DNA of 64,000 bases from Enterobacter cloacae (lineage in GTDB: Bacteria; Pseudomonadota; Gammaproteobacteria; Enterobacterales; Enterobacteriaceae), in contig NZ_CP056117.1 of assembly GCF_013375935.1 (NCBI RefSeq), forward strand, positions 4,216,001 through 4,280,000. Reading direction: 5' to 3'. The number at the start of each line of letters is the position of its first letter. Positions within the stretch are counted from its first letter, which is position 1. This document shows positions 18,988 to 29,529 of the stretch, piece after piece. The notes under the pieces were generated by a model, which did no database searches, was not told the origin of the DNA, and was given only the letters and a program-made list of their open reading frames with translations. Made by a program: the position numbers and the translations under genes.

Positions 18988-19683
18988 ATGTTCAGAAAAT
19001 TAGCGGCAGAATGTTTTGGTACATTCTGGCTGGTGTTTGGCGGCTGCGGTAGCGCAGTACTGGCAGCAGCATTCCCGGAATTAGGTATTGGTTTTGTCGG
19101 TGTTGCACTGGCATTTGGTCTGACGGTTCTCACTATGGCCTATGCGGTAGGCCATATTTCAGGCGGTCATTTTAATCCGGCCGTAACGTTAGGCTTATGG
19201 GCGGGCGGCCGTTTCCCGGCAAAAGATATTATTGGCTATATTATTGCTCAGGTTATTGGCGGCATTTTTGCTGCGGCGGTTCTGTACGTCATTGCCAGCG
19301 GTAAAGCAGGCTTCGACGCCGCGGCCAGCGGTTTTGCGTCGAACGGTTTCGGCGAGCACTCACCGGGCGGCTACTCTATGCTGTCTGCTATCGTGATTGA
19401 AATTGTGCTGACCGCAGGGTTCCTGATGGTGATCCACGGCGCAACGGACAAGTATGCTCCTGCCGGCTTCGCGCCCATCGCGATTGGTCTGGCGCTGACG
19501 CTGATCCACCTGATTTCCATTCCGGTGACCAACACCTCCGTTAACCCGGCGCGCAGCACCGCGGTAGCTATCTTCCAGGGCGGCTGGGCGCTTGAACAGC
19601 TGTGGCTGTTCTGGGTGATGCCGATCGTTGGCGGTATTCTGGGCGGCGTGCTGTACCGTACCCTGCTGGAAAAACGCGATTAA
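18988..19683 (+). CDS. aqpZ: AqpZ, water-selective aquaporin
   Basis: A 231-residue inner-membrane channel starting [20 protein letters not shown], same length as E. coli AqpZ. Both pore NPA motifs are present: [11 protein letters not shown] and [11 protein letters not shown]. His and Arg of the selectivity filter fall in the conserved places (second-NPA Arg in NPARS). Six membrane helices. I chose ATG at 18988 rather than GTG at 18982 from the family start; GAGG precedes it. It is single, ending in a REP-like terminator. Confidence 0.97.
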   Translation: MFRKLAAECFGTFWLVFGGCGSAVLAAAFPELGIGFVGVALAFGLTVLTMAYAVGHISGGHFNPAVTLGLWAGGRFPAKDIIGYIIAQVIGGIFAAAVLYVIASGKAGFDAAASGFASNGFGEHSPGGYSMLSAIVIEIVLTAGFLMVIHGATDKYAPAGFAPIAIGLALTLIHLISIPVTNTSVNPARSTAVAIFQGGWALEQLWLFWVMPIVGGILGGVLYRTLLEKRD

Positions 19684-19690
19684 TGGTTTT

Positions 19691-19722
19691 ATCCCTCTCC
19701 CCTGGGAGAGGGCCTGAGTGAG
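19691..19722. repeat. Dispersed palindromic repeat after aqpZ
   Basis: CCCTCTCCCC-TGGGAGAGGG with a trailing CTGAGTGAG, a copy of the family seen at 9471 and 29020. Confidence 0.65.
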
Positions 19723-19751
19723 TGCAGCAAGCCGCACAACCTCATTTATAC

Positions 19752-19787
19752 AAGCCGGGTCAGGCGCAGCCGCCACCCGGCTTTTTT
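19752..19787 (+). terminator. REP-like terminator after aqpZ
   Basis: AAGCCGGGT and ACCCGGCTT enclose a GC-rich middle (19761-19774) and are followed by TTTTT. The arm and GC-rich centre resemble a REP/PU unit that doubles as intrinsic terminator. Confidence 0.85.
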
Positions 19788-19859
19788 GTCGCTTTACTGA
19801 GATGCCTTTATTGGGTAGTGTCTTTGACGCTTAACCGACACTCAAAAGGACGGCTGTTC

Positions 19860-20759
19860 ATGTTCTCAGGACTCCTCATCATTCTTTTGCCCCTTATTTT
19901 GGGCTACCTTATTCCGCTGCGTCATGAATCGGCCTTAAGGCTTATTAATCGTTTTCTCAGCTGGATTGTTTACGTCATTCTGTTCTTTATGGGGATCAGC
20001 CTGGCCTTCCTGGATAATCTGGCGACGAACCTGCTTTCCATCCTGCATTATTCTGCGGTCACGGTAGTGGTTATTTTGCTGTGCAATATTGCGGCCCTGT
20101 CCTGGCTGGAGCGCACTATTCCCTGGAAAAATCACCATCAACAGGAAAAGCTCCCTTCCCGTATTGCGATGGCGCTTGAATCATTAAAGCTGTGCGGCGT
20201 TGTGGTTCTCGGTTTTTTGCTCGGGCTGACAGGGCTGGCATTCTTGCAGCATGCCACCGAAGCCAGCGAATATACGCTTATATTCCTGCTCTTCCTGATT
20301 GGTATTCAGCTTCGAAATAACGGCATGACGCTAAAGCAGATTGTCCTCAACCGTCGCGGAATGATTGTGGCCGTTATTGTTGTGGCCAGCTCGCTGGTCG
20401 CGGGGGTGATTAATGCCTTTATTCTCGATCTGCCGCTGAAAACCAGCCTGGCAATGGCGTCCGGTTTTGGCTGGTATTCTCTCTCCGGCATTCTGCTCAC
20501 CGAGTCGTTCGGTCCGGCGATTGGCAGCGCCGCCTTCTTTAACGATCTGGCGCGCGAGCTGATCGCCATCATGCTCATTCCCGGCCTTGTGCGCCGCAGC
20601 CGCTCGACCGCGCTGGGCCTGTGTGGTGCCACCTCAATGGACTTTACCCTGCCGGTATTACAGCGATCGGGTGGGCTGGAGATGGTTCCTGCCGCCATCG
20701 TGCACGGCTTTATTCTGAGCCTTCTGGTGCCGATTCTGATGGCATTCTTCTCCGCCTGA
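19860..20759 (+). CDS. lysO: LysO (YbjE), lysine exporter
   Basis: A 299-residue membrane protein starting MFSGLLIILLPLILGYLIPL, same length as E. coli LysO, with about eight hydrophobic segments and the conserved ASGFGWYSLSG motif. LysO exports lysine and contributes to thialysine resistance. The start at 19860 has AAAAGGACGG upstream; an upstream in-frame extension of 46 residues reads through the terminator region and was rejected. The 5' leader contains GTGTC/GACAC arms (~19815-19840). Confidence 0.95.
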   Translation: MFSGLLIILLPLILGYLIPLRHESALRLINRFLSWIVYVILFFMGISLAFLDNLATNLLSILHYSAVTVVVILLCNIAALSWLERTIPWKNHHQQEKLPSRIAMALESLKLCGVVVLGFLLGLTGLAFLQHATEASEYTLIFLLFLIGIQLRNNGMTLKQIVLNRRGMIVAVIVVASSLVAGVINAFILDLPLKTSLAMASGFGWYSLSGILLTESFGPAIGSAAFFNDLARELIAIMLIPGLVRRSRSTALGLCGATSMDFTLPVLQRSGGLEMVPAAIVHGFILSLLVPILMAFFSA

Positions 20760-20793
20760 TACTGCGCTGGCGGCAGTGAACCTGCCGCCAAAA

Positions 20794-20807
20794 TTGCGCT
20801 AAATCAA
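20794..20807 (+). promoter_or_regulatory. FNR-type site upstream of hcp
   Basis: TTGCG-CTAA-ATCAA compared with FNR consensus TTGAT-N4-ATCAA: second half exact, first half with two differences. FNR activation of hcp-hcr under anoxia is established in E. coli. Confidence 0.6.
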
Positions 20808-20866
20808 TATCCCTCCATTTAATGCAAGAAAGCCCTTTTCACCGTTCTGTCGCAGGCATAATCTTA

Positions 20867-20889
20867 AACATGCATTTAAAATATAACTT
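20867..20889 (+). promoter_or_regulatory. NsrR operator upstream of hcp
   Basis: The left half AANATGCATTT is exact (20867-20877), and the right half keeps AAAT and the terminal TT with three differences. NsrR, a nitric-oxide-sensing Fe-S repressor, controls hcp-hcr in E. coli. The site lies 15 bases before the start codon. Confidence 0.75.
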
Positions 20890-20903
20890 TAACAGGTGTG
20901 ATT

Positions 20904-22556
20904 ATGTTCTGTGTGCAATGTGAACAAACCATCCGTACCCCGGCAGGCAACGGCTGCTCCTGGGCGCAGGGTATGTGCGGTAAAACCGCAGAGACGTCAG
21001 ATCTCCAGGATCTGCTGATTGCTACGCTACAAGGCTTGTCCGCATGGGCCAGCAAGGCCCGCGAATATGGCATTGTCGATCACTACGTCGACAGCTTTGC
21101 GCCGCGCGCATTTTTCTCCACGCTGACTAACGTTAACTTCGATTCTCCGCGCATTGTGGGCTATGCCCGCGAAGCGATTGCCCTGCGTGAAGCCCTTAAA
21201 GCACAGTGCCTGAACGCCGACGCCGCTGCCCGCGTCGACAACCCGATGGCGGAACTGCAGCTGGTAAGCGACGACCTGGGCGAACTGCAGCGTCAGGCGG
21301 CAGAATTTACCCCGAATAAAGACAAAGCAGAGATTGGCGAGAACATCCTTGGCCTGCGTCTGCTCTGCCTGTACGGCCTGAAAGGTGCGGCGGCCTATAT
21401 GGAACACGCGCACGTTCTCGGCCAGTACGACAACGACATCTACGCCCAGCACCACAAAATCATGGCATGGCTCGGCACCTGGCCTTCCGATATGAACGCG
21501 CTGCTTGAGTGCTCAATGGAAATCGGCCAGATGAACTTCAGGGTGATGAGCATTCTGGATGCCGGTGAAACCAGCACCTACGGCCACCCGACCCCGACGC
21601 AGGTCAACGTGAAGGCGACCGAGGGCAAATGTATCCTGATTTCCGGCCATGACCTGAAGGATCTCTACAACCTGCTGAAGCAGACCGAAGGCACCGGCGT
21701 TAACGTTTATACACACGGTGAAATGCTGCCCGCGCACGGTTATCCGGAGCTGCGCAAGTTTAAGCATCTGGTGGGTAACTACGGCAGCGGCTGGCAGAAC
21801 CAGCAGGTTGAGTTCGCCCGCTTCCCGGGCCCGATTGTCATGACCTCTAACTGCATCATTGACCCAACCGTGGGCGCGTACGATGACCGTATCTGGACCC
21901 GCAGCATCGTCGGCTGGCCGGGCGTAAGCCACCTCGACGGCGACGATTTTGGTCCGGTCATCGCTCAGGCACAGCAGATGGCTGGCTTCCCGTACAGCGA
22001 AATTCCGCACCTCATCACCGTCGGCTTTGGCCGCGAAACCCTGCTGGGCGCCGCAGATTCTCTGATTGACCTCGTCAGCCGTGAGAAGCTGCGCCACATC
22101 TTCCTGATTGGCGGCTGCGACGGCGCGCGCGGCGAGCGTAACTACTTCACCGATTTCGCCACCAGCGTGCCGGAAGACTGCCTGATCCTGACGCTGGCCT
22201 GCGGCAAATACCGTTTCAACAAGCTGGACTTCGGCAACATCGAAGGTCTGCCGCGCCTGGTGGACGCGGGCCAGTGTAACGATGCGTACTCAGCAATTAT
22301 TCTGGCGGTCACGCTGGCGGAGAAGCTGGGCTGCGGCGTGAACGACCTGCCGCTGTCGCTGGTGCTCTCCTGGTTCGAGCAGAAAGCGATCGTAATTCTG
22401 CTGACCCTGCTCTCTCTCGGCGTGACCAACATCGTCACCGGACCGACCGCGCCAGGCTTCCTGACGCCGGACCTGCTGGCCGTGCTGAACGAGAAGTTTG
22501 GCCTGCGTTCCGTGACCAACGTTGAAGACGATATGAAGCAGCTGCTGAGCGCGTAA
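20904..22556 (+). CDS. hcp: Hcp, hybrid-cluster protein (nitric oxide reductase)
   Basis: A 550-residue protein starting [20 protein letters not shown], equal in length to E. coli Hcp. The N-terminal cysteines (CVQCEQ, then GCSWAQGMC) bind one Fe-S cluster; C-terminal [21 protein letters not shown] and [11 protein letters not shown] supply ligands of the 4Fe-2S-2O hybrid cluster. It reduces NO to N2O in the cytoplasm and, in E. coli, promotes protein S-nitrosylation in anoxia. ATG at 20904 preferred over GTG at 20898 from the family start. First gene of the hcp-hcr operon. Confidence 0.97.
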   Translation: MFCVQCEQTIRTPAGNGCSWAQGMCGKTAETSDLQDLLIATLQGLSAWASKAREYGIVDHYVDSFAPRAFFSTLTNVNFDSPRIVGYAREAIALREALKAQCLNADAAARVDNPMAELQLVSDDLGELQRQAAEFTPNKDKAEIGENILGLRLLCLYGLKGAAAYMEHAHVLGQYDNDIYAQHHKIMAWLGTWPSDMNALLECSMEIGQMNFRVMSILDAGETSTYGHPTPTQVNVKATEGKCILISGHDLKDLYNLLKQTEGTGVNVYTHGEMLPAHGYPELRKFKHLVGNYGSGWQNQQVEFARFPGPIVMTSNCIIDPTVGAYDDRIWTRSIVGWPGVSHLDGDDFGPVIAQAQQMAGFPYSEIPHLITVGFGRETLLGAADSLIDLVSREKLRHIFLIGGCDGARGERNYFTDFATSVPEDCLILTLACGKYRFNKLDFGNIEGLPRLVDAGQCNDAYSAIILAVTLAEKLGCGVNDLPLSLVLSWFEQKAIVILLTLLSLGVTNIVTGPTAPGFLTPDLLAVLNEKFGLRSVTNVEDDMKQLLSA

Positions 22557-22566
22557 GGAGTAATTC

Positions 22567-23535
22567 ATGACCATGCCAACCTCTCAGTGCCCATGGCGGA
22601 TGCAGGTTCATCACATCCATCAGGAGACTCCGGATGTGTGGACGCTGTCGCTGCTGTGCCATGACTACTATCCGTACCGTGCCGGTCAGTTTGCGCTGGT
22701 CAGCGTCCGTAATTCGGCGGATACCCTGCGCGCCTACACCATCTCCTCCACGCCGGGCGTGAGCGAATATATTACGCTCACCGTCCGCCGCATAGATGAC
22801 GGCGCGGGCTCGCAGTGGCTCACCCGCGACGTGAAGCGCGGGGATTATATCTGGCTGTCAGACGCGCAGGGCGACTTCACCTGCGACGATAAGACGGAAG
22901 ATAAATTCCTGCTGCTGGCAGCGGGCTGCGGCGTCACGCCGATTATGTCGATGCGCCGCTGGCTGGCGAAATATCGTCCGCAGGCCGACGTGCAGACCAT
23001 CTTCAGCGTGCGCTCGCCGGAAGATGTCATTTTTGCCGAAGAATGGCGCAACTACCCGGTGACGCTGGTCGCGGAAAACAACGCCACGCATGGCTTTGTC
23101 GCGGGACGTCTGAGCCGCGAGCTGCTGCAAAGCGTGCCGGACATTGCAAACCGCACCGTGATGACCTGCGGCCCGGCGCCGTACATGGACATTGCTGAGA
23201 AGGAAGTGAAGGCCCTAGGCGTAACCCGCTTCTTCAAAGAGCAGTTCTTCACGCCGGTAGCCGAAGCGGCGACCAGCGGCGTGAAGTTCACCAAACTGCA
23301 GCCGGCGCAGACCTTCTTTGGCCGCGTGGGCACCACGCTGCTGGAAGCGCTGGAAAGTAACAAGGTGCCGGTAGTGGCCGCCTGCCGCGCGGGCGTGTGC
23401 GGATGCTGTAAAACGAAGGTCATTTCCGGGGAATACAGCGTGACCAGCACCATGACGCTGACCGAAGCAGAGATTGCGGAAGGCTACGTGCTGGCGTGTT
23501 CCTGCCATCCTCAGGGTGACCTGGTACTGGCATAA
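22567..23535 (+). CDS. hcr: Hcr, NADH oxidoreductase for Hcp
   Basis: A 322-residue reductase: N-terminal FAD domain (RAYTISSTPG), NADH-binding domain (LLLAAGCGVTPIMSM; MTCGPAPYM) and C-terminal plant-type 2Fe-2S ferredoxin domain with cysteines in CRAGVCGCCKTK plus the later CSC. It passes electrons from NADH to Hcp. It begins ten bases after the hcp stop, with AAGGAG as ribosome site, so it is cotranscribed. Confidence 0.97.
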   Translation: MTMPTSQCPWRMQVHHIHQETPDVWTLSLLCHDYYPYRAGQFALVSVRNSADTLRAYTISSTPGVSEYITLTVRRIDDGAGSQWLTRDVKRGDYIWLSDAQGDFTCDDKTEDKFLLLAAGCGVTPIMSMRRWLAKYRPQADVQTIFSVRSPEDVIFAEEWRNYPVTLVAENNATHGFVAGRLSRELLQSVPDIANRTVMTCGPAPYMDIAEKEVKALGVTRFFKEQFFTPVAEAATSGVKFTKLQPAQTFFGRVGTTLLEALESNKVPVVAACRAGVCGCCKTKVISGEYSVTSTMTLTEAEIAEGYVLACSCHPQGDLVLA

Positions 23536-23555
23536 ACGGTAAGCGCTCGAAGGTA

Positions 23556-23591
23556 AGCCCGGCAGGCGATCGCGTCTGCCGGGCTTTTTTT
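23556..23591 (+). terminator. Terminator of hcp-hcr
   Basis: AGCCCGGCAG and CTGCCGGGCT around a ten-base loop, followed by TTTTTT. It ends the operon 20 bases after hcr. Confidence 0.93.
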
Positions 23592-23686
23592 ATCCGCAAA
23601 TGCCGCCCGCCGGGGGCATGGAGCAGCCAATACGGTGACTTTCTTCTAAGCTTGTAGGCGATATCACAAAAAGGAGATGGACACCC

Positions 23687-25405
23687 ATGAAACAGACCGT
23701 GGCTGCATACATAGCGAAAACCCTGGAACAGGCGGGCGTAAAACGTATCTGGGGCGTCACCGGCGATTCCCTGAACGGACTCAGCGACAGCCTCAATAAA
23801 ATGAAAACCATCGAATGGATGCCGACTCGCCACGAAGAGGTCGCCGCCTTCGCCGCGGGGGCCGAAGCGCAGCTCACGGGCGAACTTGCCGTTTGTGCCG
23901 GCTCCTGCGGACCGGGCAACCTGCACCTCATCAATGGCCTTTTCGACTGCCACCGCAACCACGTTCCGGTGCTGGCGATTGCCGCCCACATTCCCTCATC
24001 TGAAATCGGCAGCGGCTATTTTCAGGAGACGCATCCGCAGGAGCTGTTCCGTGAATGCAGCCACTACTGCGAGCTGGTCTCGTCGCCGGAGCAGATCCCA
24101 CAGGTGCTGGCCATCGCCATGCGCAAAGCCGTCCTCAATCGCGGGGTTTCTGTGGTCGTCCTGCCGGGTGACGTGGCGCTGAAGGCCGCTCCCGAAACCG
24201 CCACCACCCACTGGTACTCTGCCCCGCAGCCGACCGTCACCCCCGCCGCTGAAGAGCTTAAGAAGCTGGCGCAGCTGCTGCGTTACTCCAGCAATATCGC
24301 CCTGATGTGCGGTAGCGGCTGCGCCGGCGCGCATGACGAGCTGGTGGCGTTTGCCGGCAAGCTGAAAGCGCCAGTCGTTCACGCCCTGCGCGGTAAAGAG
24401 CACGTGGAGTACGATAACCCTTACGATGTGGGGATGACCGGGCTGATCGGTTTTTCCAGCGGCTTCCACACGATGATGAACGCCGATACGCTGATCCTTC
24501 TCGGCACCCAGTTCCCGTACCGCGCGTTTTACCCGACGGATGCCAAAATCATTCAGATTGACATTAACCCCGGCAGTATCGGCGCGCACAGCAAGGTTGA
24601 TATGGCGCTCATCGGCGATATTAAATCCACCCTCGCCGCCCTGCTGCCGCTGCTGGAAGAAAAGACGGACCGCAAGTTCCTCGATAAGGCCCTGAGCGAT
24701 TACCGCGACGCGCGTAAGGGGCTGGACGATCTCGCCAAACCGAGCGACAAAGCCATCCACCCGCAGTATCTGGCGCAGCAGATAAGTCGCTTTGCCGATG
24801 ACGATGCCGTTTTCACCTGCGACGTCGGCACGCCAACCGTCTGGGCAGCGCGCTACCTGAAGATGAACGGTAAACGCCGCCTGCTCGGTTCCTTCAACCA
24901 CGGCTCGATGGCCAACGCCATGCCGCAGGCGCTGGGCGCAAAAGCGACGGCACCGGAACGTCAGGTCGTGGCGATGTGCGGCGACGGCGGGTTCAGCATG
25001 CTGATGGGGGATTTCCTGTCGGTGGCGCAGATGAAGCTGCCGCTGAAAATCGTGGTCTTCAACAACAGCGTGCTGGGCTTCGTGGCGATGGAGATGAAGG
25101 CCGGAGGCTACCTCACGGACGGCACCGAGCTGCACGACACCAATTTCGCCCGCATCGCCGAAGCCTGCGGTATTACCGGTATTCGGGTCGAAAAAGCGTC
25201 TGAGGTGGACGAGGCGCTGCAGCGCGCCTTCTCCATCGACGGTCCGGTGCTGGTGGACGTGGTGGTTGCCAAAGAAGAGCTGGCCATCCCGCCGCAGATC
25301 AAGCTGGAGCAGGCAAAAGGCTTTAGCCTCTACATGCTGCGCGCCATCATCAGCGGACGCGGTGACGAGGTGATCGAACTGGCAAAAACCAACTGGCTCA
25401 GGTAA
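23687..25405 (+). CDS. poxB: PoxB, pyruvate:ubiquinone oxidoreductase
   Basis: A 572-residue thiamin-diphosphate flavoenzyme, same length as E. coli PoxB. Catalytic glutamate in [11 protein letters not shown], ThDP-Mg motif [12 protein letters not shown] to NN ([10 protein letters not shown]), central FAD domain, and the C-terminal membrane-binding tail ([11 protein letters not shown]). It oxidises pyruvate to acetate and CO2 at the membrane, feeding ubiquinone; in E. coli it is RpoS-dependent. AAAAGGAG precedes the ATG. It is followed after 38 bases by ltaE, likely read through. Confidence 0.97.
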   Translation: MKQTVAAYIAKTLEQAGVKRIWGVTGDSLNGLSDSLNKMKTIEWMPTRHEEVAAFAAGAEAQLTGELAVCAGSCGPGNLHLINGLFDCHRNHVPVLAIAAHIPSSEIGSGYFQETHPQELFRECSHYCELVSSPEQIPQVLAIAMRKAVLNRGVSVVVLPGDVALKAAPETATTHWYSAPQPTVTPAAEELKKLAQLLRYSSNIALMCGSGCAGAHDELVAFAGKLKAPVVHALRGKEHVEYDNPYDVGMTGLIGFSSGFHTMMNADTLILLGTQFPYRAFYPTDAKIIQIDINPGSIGAHSKVDMALIGDIKSTLAALLPLLEEKTDRKFLDKALSDYRDARKGLDDLAKPSDKAIHPQYLAQQISRFADDDAVFTCDVGTPTVWAARYLKMNGKRRLLGSFNHGSMANAMPQALGAKATAPERQVVAMCGDGGFSMLMGDFLSVAQMKLPLKIVVFNNSVLGFVAMEMKAGGYLTDGTELHDTNFARIAEACGITGIRVEKASEVDEALQRAFSIDGPVLVDVVVAKEELAIPPQIKLEQAKGFSLYMLRAIISGRGDEVIELAKTNWLR

Positions 25406-25443
25406 AACATCTGGCATCGCCTTTTTAACTATAAGGACATGCC

Positions 25444-26445
25444 ATGATTGATTTACGTAGTGATACCGTTACCCGCCCGGGTCGCGCCATGCTCGACGCG
25501 ATGATGGCCGCCCCGGTCGGCGACGACGTCTACGGCGATGACCCGACGGTCAACGAGCTGCAGCGCTATGCGGCAGAGCTCAGCGGCAAGGAGGCTGCCC
25601 TGTTCCTGCCCACCGGCACGCAGGCTAACCTGGTGGCGCTGCTCAGCCACTGCGAGCGCGGCGAAGAGTATATCGTCGGCCAGGGGGCGCATAACTACCT
25701 GTACGAAGCTGGCGGCGCGGCGGTGCTCGGCAGCATTCAGCCGCAGCCGATCGATGCCGCACCGGACGGCTCCCTGCCGCTCGATAAGGTCGCCGCGAAA
25801 ATCAAAGCCGACGATATTCACTTCGCCCGCACCAGGCTGCTCAGCCTGGAAAACACCCACAACGGTAAGGTTCTGCCGCGCGAGTACCTGAAAGCGGCGT
25901 GGGAGTTTACCCGCGAGCGCGGGCTCGGCCTGCACGTTGACGGGGCGCGCATCTTTAACGCCGTGGTCGAGTACGGCTGCGAGCTGAAAGCGATCGCGCA
26001 ATATTGCGACTCGTTCACCATTTGTCTCTCTAAAGGGCTGGGCACCCCCGTGGGTTCGCTGCTGGTGGGCGATGCGGACTACATCAAACGCGCCAACCGC
26101 TGGCGTAAAATGACCGGCGGCGGAATGCGTCAGGCGGGTATTCTGGCGGCCGCCGGGCTGTACGCGCTGAAAAACAACGTGACGCGCCTTAAAGAGGATC
26201 ACGATAACGCCGCGTGGATGGCGGCGCGGCTGCGCGAAATCGGCGCAGACGTCATGCGTCACGACACCAACATGCTGTTTGTCCGCGTCGGAGATGAGCA
26301 CGCCGCCGCGCTGGGCGAATTTATGAAGGCGCGTGGGGTGCTGATCAACGCCTCCCCGGTTGTGCGCCTGGTGATGCATCTCGACGTTAACCGCGAACAG
26401 CTAACCGGGGTGGTAAAACACTGGCAGGCGTTTTTACAGCGTTAA
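25444..26445 (+). CDS. ltaE: LtaE, low-specificity L-threonine aldolase
   Basis: A 333-residue PLP enzyme starting [17 protein letters not shown], same length as E. coli LtaE. The PLP lysine is in [19 protein letters not shown] and [11 protein letters not shown] are the other conserved stretches. It cleaves L-threonine and L-allo-threonine to glycine and acetaldehyde. AAGGAC precedes the ATG. It lies in a tight run poxB-ltaE-ybjT with a ten-base gap to ybjT. Confidence 0.96.
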   Translation: MIDLRSDTVTRPGRAMLDAMMAAPVGDDVYGDDPTVNELQRYAAELSGKEAALFLPTGTQANLVALLSHCERGEEYIVGQGAHNYLYEAGGAAVLGSIQPQPIDAAPDGSLPLDKVAAKIKADDIHFARTRLLSLENTHNGKVLPREYLKAAWEFTRERGLGLHVDGARIFNAVVEYGCELKAIAQYCDSFTICLSKGLGTPVGSLLVGDADYIKRANRWRKMTGGGMRQAGILAAAGLYALKNNVTRLKEDHDNAAWMAARLREIGADVMRHDTNMLFVRVGDEHAAALGEFMKARGVLINASPVVRLVMHLDVNREQLTGVVKHWQAFLQR

Positions 26446-26455
26446 GGAGCATACC

Positions 26456-27892
26456 GTGCCGCAACGAATTCTGGTGCTCGGCGCCAGCGGGTATATCGGT
26501 CAGCATCTGACCGCTGCGCTAAGCCAGCAGGGGCATCGGGTGCTGGCAGCGGCACGCAACACTGAACGCCTGCAAAAGCTCAGCCTGCCGGGCGTTACCT
26601 GTCACAGCGTCGATCTCAACTGGCCGAAGGAGCTTCCCGCGCTGCTGGAAGGGGTTGATACGCTTTACTACCTGGTCCACAGCATGGGCGAAGGCGGCGA
26701 TTTTATCGCCCACGAGCGGCAGGTGGCGATGAACGTCCGCGATGCCCTGCTGCAAACCCCGGTGAAGCAGGCGATCTTTTTAAGCTCGCTTCAGGCGCCC
26801 GCCGACGAGCAGTCCGACCACCTGCGCGCCCGCCAGCTGACGGCGGAGACGTTGCGCAGCGCGAATATTCCCGTTACCGAACTGCGGGCGGGGATCATCG
26901 TCGGCGCGGGATCCGCCGCGTTCGAAGTGATGCGCGATATGGTCTACAACCTGCCGGTGCTGACCCCGCCGCGCTGGGTACGCTCGCGCACCACGCCCAT
27001 CGCGCTGGAGAATTTACTCCACTATCTGGTGGCGTTGCTGGATCACCCGGCAGAGCAGCACCGCGTGCTGGAGGCGGCTGGCCCGCAGGTGCTGAGCTAT
27101 CAGGAGCAGTTCGAGCATTTTATGCGCGTCAGCGGTCGCCGCCGCTGGCTGGTACCCGTCCCCTTTCCTACCCGCTGGATATCGGTGTGGTTTTTAAACG
27201 TCATTACCTCGGTTCCCCCGACCACCGCAAAGGCGCTGATCCAGGGGCTGAAGCACGACCTGCTGGCGGACGATCGCGAACTGCGCGCATTAATCCCCCA
27301 GGAGCTGATCCGCTTTGACGACGCGGTGCGCCGTACCCTGAAAGAAGAAGAGAAGCTGGTGAACTCCAGCGACTGGGGCTACGACGCGCAGGCCCTTGCC
27401 CGCTGGCGGCCCGAGTACGGCTACTACCCGAAGCAGGCCGGCTGTACGGTAAAAACCACGGCCAGCCTGGAGGCCCTGTGGGAGGTCGTGAACCAGATTG
27501 GCGGCAAAGAGCGTTATTTCTTCGGCAATATTCTCTGGCAAACGCGCGGCGCGCTGGATCTGCTGGTCGGTCACCGGCTGGCAAAAGGCCGCCCTGCGCA
27601 TCCTTATCTTCAGGTAGGGGATACCGTCGACAGCTGGAAGGTGATTATCGTCGAGCCACAAAAGCGGCTGGCGCTGCTGTTCGGCATGAAGGCGCCGGGG
27701 CTTGGGCGGCTCTGCTTTACCCTCAGTGACAAAGGCGACCATCGTGAACTGGACGTTCGGGCGTGGTGGCATCCGCACGGAATGCCCGGTCTGTTTTACT
27801 GGCTGCTCATGATCCCGGCACACCTGTTTATCTTCCGCGGCATGGCGAAACGTATTGCGCAACTGGCAGAAGAAAAGCGGGAAAATAACTAA
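26456..27892 (+). CDS. ybjT: YbjT, predicted NAD(P)-binding oxidoreductase
   Basis: A 478-residue protein with an N-terminal Rossmann fold ([17 protein letters not shown]) of the atypical short-chain dehydrogenase type and a C-terminal DUF2867 domain ending in a hydrophobic segment ([16 protein letters not shown]) that may bind the membrane. The start is GTG at 26456, ten bases after ltaE, with AAGGAG upstream. Substrate unknown. Confidence 0.93.
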   Translation: MPQRILVLGASGYIGQHLTAALSQQGHRVLAAARNTERLQKLSLPGVTCHSVDLNWPKELPALLEGVDTLYYLVHSMGEGGDFIAHERQVAMNVRDALLQTPVKQAIFLSSLQAPADEQSDHLRARQLTAETLRSANIPVTELRAGIIVGAGSAAFEVMRDMVYNLPVLTPPRWVRSRTTPIALENLLHYLVALLDHPAEQHRVLEAAGPQVLSYQEQFEHFMRVSGRRRWLVPVPFPTRWISVWFLNVITSVPPTTAKALIQGLKHDLLADDRELRALIPQELIRFDDAVRRTLKEEEKLVNSSDWGYDAQALARWRPEYGYYPKQAGCTVKTTASLEALWEVVNQIGGKERYFFGNILWQTRGALDLLVGHRLAKGRPAHPYLQVGDTVDSWKVIIVEPQKRLALLFGMKAPGLGRLCFTLSDKGDHRELDVRAWWHPHGMPGLFYWLLMIPAHLFIFRGMAKRIAQLAEEKRENN

Positions 27893-27984
27893 ATAAAACT
27901 CTTAATCTTTCACCTTTCCCATTGCAACACATCGTAATTCACGAAAGAATGCGCACGAAATTCTTTTCAACACAGTGGATTGTT

Positions 27985-28998
27985 ATGAAGGTACTGGTTA
28001 CCGGGGCGACCAGCGGCTTAGGCCGAAATGCGGTCGAGTTTCTGCGCAACAAGGGCATCAGCGTGAGGGCCACCGGTCGCAATGAGGCGATGGGCAAGCT
28101 TCTGCAAAAAATGGGCGCTGAATTTGTCCATGCCGATCTGACGGAGCTGGTCTCCTCTCAGGCTAAGGTGATGCTCGCCGGAATTGATACACTGTGGCAC
28201 TGCTCCAGCTTTACCTCCCCGTGGGGCACGCAGGAAGCCTTCGATCTCGCTAACGTGCGCACCACGCGTCGTCTGGGCGAGTGGGCCGTCGCCTGGGGCG
28301 TGCGTAACTTTATCCATATCTCCTCTCCGTCGCTCTATTTCGACTATCACCACCATCGGGATATCCAGGAAGATTTCCGTCCGGCGCGTTTTGCCTGTGA
28401 ATTTGCCCGCAGCAAGGCGGCCGGTGAAGAGGTGATCGACCTGCTGGCGCAGTCAAACCCGCATACCCGCTTTACGGTGCTGCGCCCACAGAGCCTGTTC
28501 GGGCCGCACGATAAAGTGTTCATTCCGCGACTGGCGCAGATGATGCACCATTACGGCAGCGTTCTCCTGCCGCGCGGCGGTGATGCGCTGGTTGACATGA
28601 CCTATTACGAAAACGCCGTACACGCCATGTGGCTGGCGAGCCAGCCGGACTGCGATAAGCTGGCGTCGGGCCGCGCGTATAACATCACCAACGGCGAACC
28701 CTGCACGCTGCGCAGCATTGTGCAAAGGCTGATTGACGAGCTAAAAATCGACTGCCGCATTCGTTCCGTTCCATACCCGATGCTGGACATGATCGCCCGC
28801 AGCATGGAGCGCTTTGGCAGCAAATCGGCGAAGGAGCCTGCGCTGACCCACTACGGCGTATCTAAGCTGAATTTTGACTTCACGCTGGATATTTCGCGCG
28901 CGGAGAACGAGCTGGGGTATAAGCCGATTGTGACGCTGGATGAAGGAATTGTGCGCACCGCCGCGTGGCTGCGGGATCATGGGAAGCTGCATCGGTAG
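27985..28998 (+). CDS. ybjS: YbjS, NAD(P)-binding epimerase/dehydratase-family protein
   Basis: A 337-residue protein, same length as in E. coli, starting [20 protein letters not shown]; Rossmann motif GATSGLG, and an extended-SDR catalytic region ([17 protein letters not shown] with Lys in place of the common YxxxK pattern). Substrate not known. I chose ATG at 27985 on the family start; upstream codons (27922 on) are not conserved. It is the last backbone gene before the chitinase and secretion insert. Confidence 0.92.
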   Translation: MKVLVTGATSGLGRNAVEFLRNKGISVRATGRNEAMGKLLQKMGAEFVHADLTELVSSQAKVMLAGIDTLWHCSSFTSPWGTQEAFDLANVRTTRRLGEWAVAWGVRNFIHISSPSLYFDYHHHRDIQEDFRPARFACEFARSKAAGEEVIDLLAQSNPHTRFTVLRPQSLFGPHDKVFIPRLAQMMHHYGSVLLPRGGDALVDMTYYENAVHAMWLASQPDCDKLASGRAYNITNGEPCTLRSIVQRLIDELKIDCRIRSVPYPMLDMIARSMERFGSKSAKEPALTHYGVSKLNFDFTLDISRAENELGYKPIVTLDEGIVRTAAWLRDHGKLHR

Positions 28999-29019
28999 TT
29001 AATTGGGTGCGGCCTTGTG

Positions 29020-29121
29020 CCCTCACCCCGGCCCTCTCCCACAGGGTTGAGGGATCCCCCTAAAATAATGCCTGCACGGATGACCCCCTCTCCCTTGAGG
29101 GAGAGGGTTGGGGTGAGGGGG
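29020..29121. repeat. Inverted pair of dispersed repeats after ybjS
   Basis: CCCTCACCCCGGCCCTCTCC at 29020 faces GGGAGAGGG-TTGGGGTGAGGG ending at 29121, with a ~30-base AT-richer centre. The pair can fold as one ~100-base hairpin right after ybjS, where it could serve as transcript end or stabiliser. Each arm is a copy of the family at 9471 and 19691. Confidence 0.75.
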
Positions 29122-29149
29122 AACATATGGCTGTAGAGGTAATTCCGTT

Positions 29150-29447
29150 CACTTTATGTTCCTTGCTACTCTGTAACGGCATCACTTGTGAACGTGCCAT
29201 GGCGGCTCAGTCGCCGCCGCCCTGGCGACCCGGGCTCCCGGCGGTAAATCGCCGCTTCGCGGTGCCCTCGGCTTATTCCTTCCGGCTTATCGGGGACGGG
29301 CGGATGTAACGTCCCTGTAAAGCCGCCCTCTCGGCGCATCCATGCGCCTCGCCCCGGCCTGCAGGAAACGCCTCAGCGATTTACAGCCGGACCAGGGCGT
29401 CGCTGACAGCCCTCAGTCATGCAGAAGCAACATTATTGCTTCTGCAT
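29150..29447. other. GC-rich, hairpin-dense non-coding stretch
   Basis: About 300 bases with many short perfect palindromes: GGCGGCT-CA-GTCGCC, GGCGGTAAATCGCC, GGCGCAT-CC-ATGCGCC, and at the right end ATGCAGAAGCAA/TTGCTTCTGCAT (29419-29447). Open frames through it have no family resemblance or ribosome sites. Composition differs from the neighbours. It could be a mobile-element remnant or a structured RNA; I cannot name it. Confidence 0.5.
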
Positions 29448-29498
29448 TAAAAAATTACTGGGGATCTCTCAGCCCACAGGGAGAGGGCGTAAATACGA

Positions 29499-29524
29499 AA
29501 ACGGCAACCTTTCGGTTGCCGTTT
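29499..29524 (-). terminator. Hairpin after the GH19 chitinase gene
   Basis: AAACGGCAACC, a short loop and GGTTGCCGTTT, six bases beyond the chitinase stop; TTTTCGTATTT follows in the direction of the gene, a fair terminator. Confidence 0.75.
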
Positions 29525-29529
29525 GCTGT

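Noticed and set aside
23996..25417. Open frame of 473 codons antisense to poxB
   Set aside because: High-GC shadow of a conserved gene; sequence is His/Arg/Gln-rich low-quality translation.
29127..29309. 60-codon frame after ybjS
   Set aside because: Lies in the palindrome-dense stretch, without ribosome site and with low-complexity Pro/Arg content.
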